Of a stretch of DNA of 64,000 bases, positions 33,901 to 41,336 are shown piece by piece (within the stretch, counting starts at the first letter, position 1; every line of letters begins with the position of its first letter). A program made the position numbers and the translations under genes. Below the pieces are notes generated by a model. The model saw nothing but the letters and a program-made list of their open reading frames with translations. It was not told the DNA's origin and ran no database searches. The stretch is from Gammaproteobacteria bacterium (GTDB taxonomy: Bacteria; Pseudomonadota; Gammaproteobacteria; Xanthomonadales; Marinicellaceae). Location of the stretch: positions 1 through 64,000 of the forward strand of contig JAJRQG010000104.1 of the NCBI GenBank assembly GCA_024280395.1. Direction: 5' to 3'.

Positions 33901-33945
33901 AAACATTTTATTTAACATTTCAATATTTTCCATGATAGTAATCAT
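30937..33945 (-). CDS. Two-component-regulator-propeller/Y_Y_Y sensor with C-terminal GGDEF domain
   Basis: Repeated DGLPHN...I..D..GNIWxGT blades, C-terminal TM helix, DNLTRLANRNHV...SRWGGEEFLIICPQ. Confidence 0.92.
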   Translation of the reverse strand: MITIMENIEMLNKMFYRIGSCFYLAFNKSNTLIYKCLLTFVLIPLSLTTTAQQLPFAHLSISDGLEDTVVFSIKQDKSGFLWIATRTGINRFDGNQFWTYGKKQGLPHNLARDLLSTKNGTLWASSELGLARFDGERFHTVEGWPENTSARALSEAKDGSIWVATYGAGLLQVQAGNNPKIIEQIDYQNGLPKDRVRSIMVDNQGNIWAGMSNKVVRIKSGVVEIIPWQAKESEIRTFYQHSDDSIWVGTRHGVVKFNGKAFIPFDLGLDLSKQTINTIIRDQQNNIWLGTRDFGVYKLDENLNSQHFDMDDGLPDNSVNSIFQDNEGNMWFGTYGGGLARLSTSKVLNWKAQTNLPNPNVYSIADDHNGCIWFGTNGNGVSSLCNGQMKHYSRKDGLPHNKVLSTIIDNDGSPWFGTLQGLSHLVDGQFINYDQAQGMSGSINYHIIQTDNNDLWIGTNNGLDRFDGEKFTQHNTSNGLSNNRINRILESKSGGLWIASANGLTYYNKDKFTNYSISDGLPANFINDFNEDDLGGLWIATNNGLSYFFAGQFKNWTTQDGLPHNNTTVILPGNGDEIWIGTSRGVAIFDGQEFTIITSREGLVFDLVNRGAGYKAQNGDLWFGTGEGISRFSADFKPGSSTPPPVHLLSISNNQNELPLNIHSTIQQQGSSLNFRYSAISFQRSPDINFKYRLKQSDTTPWRETRLRELQINSLASGDYTFEVTARIGTGKWNPQASTFNFTVTPPFWRTIWFLALVIAAILGAFFYRNHRSKLHALHLENTVLERTKQLNDLNKGLEWLANHDNLTRLANRNHVHNIIGKLQEMSHIGQLGILIIDLDYFKAINDKFGHSAGDVALKVFAQMLQKIIRKEQIASRWGGEEFLIICPQIDAQRLEQIAQEIIQDCRKLDIVISQNKKIRLNCSIGFALTPLEQNPNEELPWEKTLQLADLALYDAKQSGRNCAIGYIWKSPLSETWSFKKVLSDKTIAIEQGLLERINNKS

Positions 33946-33986
33946 AGCATGTCCTATTGAAATTATATATGTGCTAATTTGTGGAC

Positions 33987-34014
33987 AAAAAAAAAGTCCA
34001 AGCTGTGGACTTTT
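33987..34014 (-). terminator. Intrinsic terminator of queF
   Basis: On the minus strand AAAAGTCCA-CAGCT-TGGACTTTT followed by T tract, just downstream of the queF stop. Confidence 0.75.
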
Positions 34015-34050
34015 CTGTGATGCCTGTCACATTTTCAAAGTTCCAATGTG

Positions 34051-34407
34051 TCAATCTTTGGTATGTTCAACGGTAACATCGGTATAAATTCCACCTCTGA
34101 CCATGAATTCAACACGAACTTTCATCCAACGCGGATTAGTAGCGCGTACCAAGTCATCTAAAATTTCATTGGTAACGGCTTCATGAAATGCACCTGTGTC
34201 ACGGAATGACCAAACATATAACTTCAAAGATTTCAATTCAACACACAATTCATCTGGTGTGTAATCAAGATAAATGGTTGCAAAATCTGGTTGGCCTGTT
34301 TTTGGACAAAGACAGGTGAATTCAGGAATTTTGATAGAGATTTTATAATCTCTGCCTTTTTGTGGGTTAACAAATGTTTCTAATTCTTTGCTTGCGGTTG
34401 TAGTCAT
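34051..34407 (-). CDS. queF: NADPH-dependent 7-cyano-7-deazaguanine reductase QueF (short type)
   Basis: [17 protein letters not shown] and [24 protein letters not shown]. Confidence 0.95.
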   Translation of the reverse strand: MTTTASKELETFVNPQKGRDYKISIKIPEFTCLCPKTGQPDFATIYLDYTPDELCVELKSLKLYVWSFRDTGAFHEAVTNEILDDLVRATNPRWMKVRVEFMVRGGIYTDVTVEHTKD

Positions 34408-34468
34408 GGCATAATGGTGCGTTTAAAAATTGCACCTTAACCAATAACAAAGGGATTATCAAGCCTAT

Positions 34469-37400
34469 ATGCGATTATCAAAGATAAAACTATCAGGATT
34501 TAAGTCATTTGTAGACACGACTGAATTTCTCATGCCTTCAAACCTCATAGGCGTGGTTGGACCCAATGGTTGTGGGAAATCAAATATCATTGACGCGGTG
34601 CGTTGGGTGATGGGAGAAACCAGTGCCAAAATGTTGCGTGGTTCATCCATGACTGATGTCATCTTTAGTGGATCCAGTGCCAGAAAACCAGTGGGTACAG
34701 CCACTGTAGAGCTGATTTTTGATAACAGTGATGGCTCAGTAAAAGGAGAGTTTGCTAAATACAGCGAAATATCCGTAAAGCGTTTGGTTTCCCGTGATGG
34801 CCAATCCAAATATTACCTGAATAAAACCAAATGCCGCAAAAAAGACATCACTGACTTGTTTCTTGGAACAGGATTGGGACCCAGAAGTTATGCCATTATT
34901 GAACAAGGCATGATTTCTCGCATTGTTGAATCCAAACCTGAAGAATTGCGTGGTTATATTGAAGAAGCAGCTGGCATTTCAAAATACAGAGAGCGCCGCC
35001 GAGAAACAGAACGTCGAATAAAACACACCCGTGAAAACCTAGAGCGTTTAGATGATTTACGGGCAGAAGTTGGTAAACACATCAATCATTTGCAACGACA
35101 AGCTAAGAACGCCGAAAAATACAAAGGTTTGAAGGAAAAATATAGAGTTCTGGAAGTGGAGTTGCTGGTTTTGAAATGGCAACAATGGAATAAAAAAACC
35201 GATAACAGTACTCAAGTGGTTACGGAATTTGATTTGGCGCTTGAAGAAATTAAAACCAGTTTGACCGGTAGCGAAACCCATATTGACAAACAACGCATTG
35301 CTTATCATGTGTTACAAGACAAAGGCAATAAAGTCCAAGAACAGCTGTATCTAGTAAATACGGAAATTGGTAAAATTGAACAATTTATTAGCCATACTAA
35401 GTCCTTGTCACAGCGCCTACAAAAAGAATTAGAAGATGCGGAAAATGCTTATAAAGTCAGTCAAGATCAATTAACCAGAGATCAACAAGAGCTAGAAAAA
35501 ACCCAGCAAGATTTGAAACAAGTCGTTCCAGAACTTGAAAAAACAGAATTAAATTTACAAGCCAAACAAGAAGCTTTTTCAACTCTTGAGGACGAATTGT
35601 TGGAATGGCAAACCAGTTGGAATCAATTGGTTTCTCAAATTTCTGAGAAAAATCGCATTGTAGAAGTGGAACAAACCAAAATAGCCAGTTTAGATCAGCA
35701 ACTGATTCGCCAGTCTGATAGATTGCAGGTGTTAAAAGAGGAAAGCTCAACAGCGGTCGCATTGCCTTTGGAGAATGAGCTAGAAGGATTGAAGCTAAAA
35801 CAAGAAGAACAAAATTACGCACAAGAAGAAAAAGTTGAAAAACTAGAACAAACCAAAGAAAGCCAAGAAAGTAAAAAACAGCAATCAAGAACGCTGAATG
35901 AAAAATTAAATCAATTGCAAATGGAATTGCACCAAGCTAAAGGCCGACGAGGATCTTTACAAGCCTTACAACAAGCAGCGATGGCAGATGACAATGAACA
36001 AGTAAAAACATGGTTTCAAGACAACGCCTTAGATGATTCACAAAAGTTGTCACAACTGTTAAGTGTGGAATCAGGATGGGAAAAAGCAGTTGAAACAGCT
36101 TTGGGCGATAAATTGCAAGCCTTAGTTCCCAGTGGTAAAACCTCGCATGAACAAGCATTGCTGGATTGGAAATATGGCAATTTGGTAATGGTTGAAAACA
36201 CCCATGGCAATATCAAAGCCAATAAAGGAACTTTGGCAGAAATGGTGCAAGCACCAGATGTTGTATATGAATGGTTCAATGATATTTATTTGTCTGAAAG
36301 TTTAACTGATGCATTAAAAAACAGGGACAAACTGGGCTCTGGTAAAATGTCCGTCACCACAGATGGTGTGTTGGTAGGAAAGAGTTGGATAAAAACTATT
36401 GCAGGTGAAAATGAAGGCGGATTTTTGCTGCGACAAAAAGAACTCAAGGAGCTGGAGGATAATATTGAACAATCAGAAGCAACCATTGAGCAAACGGTGA
36501 GTATGATTGAGCAAACCAGAGATGAAATAGCACAACTCGAAGGGCAAAAAGAACAATTGCAAATGGATGTCAACATGGGGCATCGCCGAGTTTCAGAGCT
36601 CAGTGCTAATATATCGTCCAAAAAACACAAAATCGAACAAATTCAGTTGCGTAATGTGCAAATTAATACCGAGTCGGAACAACTGCAAGTGCAGATTGAA
36701 ATTGATGAAAGCAGTGTTAAAAAAGCCAGAGCAAGTCTAGAAGAGGCGATTGAAATTGCCAGTGAATTACAAAATCAAAAATCTGAACAAGAACGCAGTC
36801 AACACGATTTGGTCGCAACTAAAGAACAAGCCAAGAAAACCTTATCTGAGACTTCTAGTTTTTATTATCAACAAAAATTACTGTTACAAAGTTTAGAAAG
36901 TAAGGTTGATTCTTCGCAAAATGGCATTCAACGACTTGAACAACATTGCCAGCGGCTGCAAGAACGAAAAACAGATTTAATCAAACAAATGTCACAAGAT
37001 TCCAATCCGCTAGATGCCAAGCAGAAAGAGCTAGATGATTTGTTGGAAAAGCGCATAGAAACTGAAAAACTCAGAGACGAATTGCGTCAACAAACCCAAT
37101 CTTGCCAAGGCGAACTGGAATTGCTTGAACGTCAAAGAAGTGACCACAACGCCAGTATCGAGCATGCCCGTTCAAAATTAGAAAATGCCAGATTAGAGCA
37201 CCAAAGCAACAAGTTGCGTGCAGATGCATATGCCAAACAAATCACAGAGAAAGGCTTTGAAATTAAAGATATCTTGAAAGAAATTCAAGAAGGACAAAAT
37301 GCAGAGTATAAGCAAAACGAATTGGAAAGATTGGATCGCAGTATTGTAAGGCTTGAGCCCGTGAATTTAGCTGCCATTTCGGAATACGAAGAAGAAAGTG

Positions 37401-37966
37401 AACGCAAAGAGTATTTAGACCAACAAAATGATGATTTGGTTGAAGCCCTTGAAACATTGGAAAAAGCCATCCGTAAAATTGACAAAGAAACCCGCACCTT
37501 GTTTAAAGATACCTTCGAAGCGATAAACACCAATATCAAGATACTCTTTCCCAAATTATTTGGTGGTGGACACTGTTTCCTTGAGTTGACCAGTGATGAC
37601 TTGCTAACCACTGGTGTATCTATCATGGCTAGACCTCCTGGCAAACGCATATCCAATATTCAACTGTTATCTGGTGGTGAAAAAGCCTTAACCGCTGTGG
37701 CCATGGTGTTTTCTATCTTTAATCTTAATCCTGCACCATTTTGTATGCTGGATGAGGTTGATGCACCGTTGGATGATGCCAATGTTGGGCGATTTTCCAA
37801 AATGGTCAAAGAAATGTCAGATAAAGTCCAGTTCTTGTTTGTGACTCACAACAAAGTGACCATGGAAATAGCCAATCAACTTAATGGTGTCACTATGCGT
37901 GAGCCTGGAGTTTCAAGGTTAGTCAGTGTTGATTTAGCTGAAGCAAAAAACATGATAAATGATTGA
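34469..37966 (+). CDS. smc: Chromosome segregation protein SMC
   Basis: MRLSKIKLSGFKSFVDTTEF...GPNGCGKSNIIDAVRWVMGE, long coiled coils, hinge, LLSGGEKALTAVAMVFSIF. Confidence 0.97.
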   Translation: MRLSKIKLSGFKSFVDTTEFLMPSNLIGVVGPNGCGKSNIIDAVRWVMGETSAKMLRGSSMTDVIFSGSSARKPVGTATVELIFDNSDGSVKGEFAKYSEISVKRLVSRDGQSKYYLNKTKCRKKDITDLFLGTGLGPRSYAIIEQGMISRIVESKPEELRGYIEEAAGISKYRERRRETERRIKHTRENLERLDDLRAEVGKHINHLQRQAKNAEKYKGLKEKYRVLEVELLVLKWQQWNKKTDNSTQVVTEFDLALEEIKTSLTGSETHIDKQRIAYHVLQDKGNKVQEQLYLVNTEIGKIEQFISHTKSLSQRLQKELEDAENAYKVSQDQLTRDQQELEKTQQDLKQVVPELEKTELNLQAKQEAFSTLEDELLEWQTSWNQLVSQISEKNRIVEVEQTKIASLDQQLIRQSDRLQVLKEESSTAVALPLENELEGLKLKQEEQNYAQEEKVEKLEQTKESQESKKQQSRTLNEKLNQLQMELHQAKGRRGSLQALQQAAMADDNEQVKTWFQDNALDDSQKLSQLLSVESGWEKAVETALGDKLQALVPSGKTSHEQALLDWKYGNLVMVENTHGNIKANKGTLAEMVQAPDVVYEWFNDIYLSESLTDALKNRDKLGSGKMSVTTDGVLVGKSWIKTIAGENEGGFLLRQKELKELEDNIEQSEATIEQTVSMIEQTRDEIAQLEGQKEQLQMDVNMGHRRVSELSANISSKKHKIEQIQLRNVQINTESEQLQVQIEIDESSVKKARASLEEAIEIASELQNQKSEQERSQHDLVATKEQAKKTLSETSSFYYQQKLLLQSLESKVDSSQNGIQRLEQHCQRLQERKTDLIKQMSQDSNPLDAKQKELDDLLEKRIETEKLRDELRQQTQSCQGELELLERQRSDHNASIEHARSKLENARLEHQSNKLRADAYAKQITEKGFEIKDILKEIQEGQNAEYKQNELERLDRSIVRLEPVNLAAISEYEEESERKEYLDQQNDDLVEALETLEKAIRKIDKETRTLFKDTFEAINTNIKILFPKLFGGGHCFLELTSDDLLTTGVSIMARPPGKRISNIQLLSGGEKALTAVAMVFSIFNLNPAPFCMLDEVDAPLDDANVGRFSKMVKEMSDKVQFLFVTHNKVTMEIANQLNGVTMREPGVSRLVSVDLAEAKNMIND

Positions 37967-38456
37967 GAATGATGAGATATTTTTATCTGAAATCACACAA
38001 GAAGACAGAAATTTTTACTGTGAAATTTATACCAATAATCAATTGATGGAGTTTGTTGTTGACCCATTAAGTATCGAATCTGCCAATAAAAGTTTCAACA
38101 TCACTTTCGATAAAATGTCAGCTACACCCAAAAAGTTACTTCTGTTTGTCATAAAATCTAAAAAAGGCCAGAAGAGATTGGGTGTTATCGGCTTGCGTTG
38201 GAACCAGCATCATCCGCAACACGTAGAAATTGGCATTATAGTCTTGGAAAAATTTCAGAGACAAGGCGTAGGTCATGCGACAAAATCCTTGCTCATTGAA
38301 CATGCCTTTAATAATCTAAATGTCATTAAAATTGTCGCGATTTGTGATAAAGATAATGTCGTTGCAATTTGTGCAAACAAAAAACTGGGTTTTAAATGTG
38401 TTGAGAAATCTATTTTAAATAACAAAAGTAAAACAATATGGGAAAAGACAAAATAA
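37959..38456 (+). CDS. GNAT family N-acetyltransferase (RimJ/RimL-like), putative borosin-cassette member
   Basis: VEIGIIVLEKFQRQGVGHATKSLLIEHAF; overlaps smc by 8 nt and the downstream methyltransferase by 19 nt. Confidence 0.85.
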   Translation: MIENDEIFLSEITQEDRNFYCEIYTNNQLMEFVVDPLSIESANKSFNITFDKMSATPKKLLLFVIKSKKGQKRLGVIGLRWNQHHPQHVEIGIIVLEKFQRQGVGHATKSLLIEHAFNNLNVIKIVAICDKDNVVAICANKKLGFKCVEKSILNNKSKTIWEKTK

Positions 38457-39226
38457 AAAAAGGCAGTTTGGTCAATGTGGGTCTAGGCATGACATTGGGT
38501 GCGCATATTACACCGATTTCTAGAAGTTACATTGAAAAAGCCGATGTGGTGTTTGTCGCCACTTCAAATAATATTGTTGAACAGTGGGTTGAGGGCATGA
38601 ATTCCGATGTGCGCAGTTTGCAACAATACTATCAAGAGGGTACTTCTCGTATGAAAACCTATCGCAAAATGGTAGAAGTCATGATGGAAGAAGTCCGTTT
38701 GGGTAAACAAGTGTGTGGTGCATTTTATGGCCATCCAGGGGTATTTGCTTGGCCGCCTCATGAGTCAATCAAGCAGGCTAGAAAGGAAGGCTATCGGGCA
38801 CACATGGAAGCCGGTATCTCAGCTGAAGATTGCCTGTATGCTGATTTGGGTATTGATCCAGGGAAATATGGTTGTACACATTTAGAAGCCAGTCAATATA
38901 TGTTCCGCAATAAAATTATTGATCCATCAAGCTATGTAATTTTGTGGCAGGTTGCTATAGCAGGAGACAAAACATTAACAAAATTTTCCACCTCGGCTGA
39001 TTATAAACAAGTGTTGGTGGATATGTTATTGGAAACTTATCCTGAAGATTTTGAAGTGATTTTGTACGAATGTGCGGTTTTGCCAATTGAACAGGTTCAT
39101 ATTGAGGCAGTTATGTTGAAAAAATTGGCCAATGCAAGCATGAGTTTGAAAACCACCTTAGTCATCCCTCCATTAAATCAAAAAAGCCTTAATCTGGATA
39201 CCATTAAAAAAATAGAAAAACTCTAG
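38438..39226 (+). CDS. Putative borosin-type peptide backbone alpha-N-methyltransferase (tetrapyrrole/corrin methylase fold), stand-alone (split) form
   Basis: Translation motifs LVNVGLGMTLG, QQYYQEGTSRMKTYRKM, GAFYGHPGVFAWPPHESIKQARKEGYRAHMEAGISAEDCLYADLGIDPGKYGCTHLEAS, VIPPLNQKSLNLDTIKKIEKL; these match recalled OphMA-type borosin methyltransferase motifs. Confidence 0.88.
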   Translation: MGKDKIKKGSLVNVGLGMTLGAHITPISRSYIEKADVVFVATSNNIVEQWVEGMNSDVRSLQQYYQEGTSRMKTYRKMVEVMMEEVRLGKQVCGAFYGHPGVFAWPPHESIKQARKEGYRAHMEAGISAEDCLYADLGIDPGKYGCTHLEASQYMFRNKIIDPSSYVILWQVAIAGDKTLTKFSTSADYKQVLVDMLLETYPEDFEVILYECAVLPIEQVHIEAVMLKKLANASMSLKTTLVIPPLNQKSLNLDTIKKIEKL

Positions 39227-39275
39227 TCGCTATGTTACTATAGTTTTTCAAGTGAAATCAAAAAGGAATAAAAGT

Positions 39276-39470
39276 ATGAACGCTATGATTAAAACTTTAG
39301 AGGAAATCGGCCAATCTGTATCATTAAAACAATTTGATAATTCATTAGAGTTATTAAAAAGTGTGAATGTGTCAGATGGTATTATTGGGGATTTGAAAAA
39401 ATATACGATTGAATATGTGTGTATAGTCATGCCTGAAGATGATGAACCTGATGAAGAAATAAACATTTAA
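39276..39470 (+). CDS. Putative split-borosin precursor peptide (64 aa)
   Basis: MNAMIKTLEEIGQSVSLKQFDNSLELLKSVNVSDGIIGDLKKYTIEYVCIVMPEDDEPDEEINI; AAAAAGGAATAAAAGT-ATG Shine-Dalgarno; 49 nt downstream of the methyltransferase. Confidence 0.8.
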   Translation: MNAMIKTLEEIGQSVSLKQFDNSLELLKSVNVSDGIIGDLKKYTIEYVCIVMPEDDEPDEEINI

Positions 39471-39487
39471 TCTTTAGGTTGTTATTA

Positions 39488-41266
39488 ATGATGTTAAAGA
39501 CTAGACAAATGTTATTTATTCTCATTTGTCTTTTTTTTATGGGAGAGAGTTTAGCTCAATCCAATAAAGACTCAGAGTCAGAAGTACAACGTTTTTTGGA
39601 AACAACAGAAAAAATAAAGTTAACCAATCATCCACAATTTCTCAAAAACTTATCTGTTTTAGATGAAAAAGCAAATTATTTCCCCAACAATCAACGGTGT
39701 TTTTATCAATATTTGAAAAGCTATCAGATTCTTTATGCAGGTCAATTTGATGTTGCAAAGAAGAAAATAATTGGCTTGTTAAACGGGTGTAAAGACACCA
39801 ATGTGTATATAAGACTCAACGGAACATTGGCCAATATTTCTGCTATCTCAGGAGACTACACTCAAGCAGTTGCAAGACTAGATGACATTCTTCCTTTGAT
39901 AAATACTACCGAAGACCCACAACTCAAACATCATATCTATCAAGCAGCTTTTATCGTATATCGTTTGGTTAATCAAGCTGAGTTAAGTATCAAATTTTCA
40001 GAATTGATGATGAATGAAAACCCACCCAAACAACTTTTATGTAAGGCACAAGTGAATAAAAGCTTATCTATTTTTAAAATAAAAGGCAGGGATGAAAGCG
40101 ATGAAGAGATAAAACATATCATTGACCTGTGTAAGAAAAGTAAACAAACACTTTACGCACAAATACTTTTGATTTACTGGTTGAGTGAAAAGATGCAAGA
40201 TACCGATTCATTATTGATTTATCAGCAATTATTAGAAAAATTGAAATCGAATGAATATAGCATTGAAGGCACACATTTTAAGAATGTTATTGGTATAAAG
40301 AACAGTTTGATGGCTCAGCTGTATGACAAGTTAAACCAATCAGAACTGGCAAAAACCTATGCTAAACTGGTGATAGAAGGCAGTATTACAATTGGCGAAA
40401 CTGTACAAAAAATCAAAGCTTTGGATGTCTTGGTGAATTATTACCAAAAGCAAGATAATTATAAAAAAGCCAATGAGTATCTGATTGAAAAAATTGCTTC
40501 TGAAAAAAAATACAACACCGATGAACAGGCCAAATTTATGGCTTTCCAAACCGTAAAGCACAATAGTTTGGCAGATACCTATAAAATCAAATCACTTAGC
40601 CAAGAAAACAAATTATTGCAATTAAAAAACAAATTGGCAGAAAAGTCTAAAAAGAACCAACAGTTATTAAATATCCTTTATGGAAGTATGGTGTTTTTCT
40701 TTGTTATTTTTGCTTATCGACTGATTAAACAACAAAGAAAATTCAAACGCTTATCAGAGTACGACCACATGACTATGGTTTTTAATAGAAAGGGCATCAA
40801 AGAATACATGGAATATTTATTGCCGTATGCTGCTAAGAAAAATGAAGTTGTTGCATATATTATTTTTGACCTTGATTTTTTTAAAAGAGTCAATGATGTT
40901 TATGGGCATGTGGTTGGTGATTGGGTGATTAAACAAAGTATTGAAGTGTGTAAAGAACTGATTAATGAAAAAGCCACTTTTGCTAGACTGGGTGGCGAGG
41001 AATTTTCAATTGTGATTCGTGATTCTAGTGTTGATGAAGCCGTTGCATTTTCAGATCAATGCAGAAAGGCCATAAGTGACATCAATACTTTGGATGGTTC
41101 CAAGCATGATTTTGAAGTTTCTGCTAGTTTTGGTATAACCACATCCAAAATATCGGGCTATGATTATACCAAGTTAATGACACACGCTGACAATGCTTTG
41201 TACTACTCTAAAGAAAATGGACGCAATCGGATTACGATTTTTCATCCATATACTGTAAAACAATGA
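39488..41266 (+). CDS. Signal-peptide, TPR-like repeat, TM and GGDEF diguanylate cyclase
   Basis: N-terminal signal, helical repeats, TM (LLNILYGSMVFFFVIFAYRLI), DHMTMVFNRKGI...ARLGGEEFSIVIRD. Confidence 0.9.
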   Translation: MMLKTRQMLFILICLFFMGESLAQSNKDSESEVQRFLETTEKIKLTNHPQFLKNLSVLDEKANYFPNNQRCFYQYLKSYQILYAGQFDVAKKKIIGLLNGCKDTNVYIRLNGTLANISAISGDYTQAVARLDDILPLINTTEDPQLKHHIYQAAFIVYRLVNQAELSIKFSELMMNENPPKQLLCKAQVNKSLSIFKIKGRDESDEEIKHIIDLCKKSKQTLYAQILLIYWLSEKMQDTDSLLIYQQLLEKLKSNEYSIEGTHFKNVIGIKNSLMAQLYDKLNQSELAKTYAKLVIEGSITIGETVQKIKALDVLVNYYQKQDNYKKANEYLIEKIASEKKYNTDEQAKFMAFQTVKHNSLADTYKIKSLSQENKLLQLKNKLAEKSKKNQQLLNILYGSMVFFFVIFAYRLIKQQRKFKRLSEYDHMTMVFNRKGIKEYMEYLLPYAAKKNEVVAYIIFDLDFFKRVNDVYGHVVGDWVIKQSIEVCKELINEKATFARLGGEEFSIVIRDSSVDEAVAFSDQCRKAISDINTLDGSKHDFEVSASFGITTSKISGYDYTKLMTHADNALYYSKENGRNRITIFHPYTVKQ

Positions 41267-41336
41267 CTTTTGACATGGACAAAATTTATAAAATTTAAGT
41301 ATAATACGCTGTTAACCTTAAATAATTTGAAATTCT

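Noticed and set aside
38438-39226. Assignment of the methyltransferase as RsmI or a cobalamin/siroheme methylase
   Set aside because: Shares the fold, but YYxxGxSRxxTY, FYGHPGVF and AEDCLxADLxIDP motifs fit borosin enzymes better; no cobalamin genes nearby
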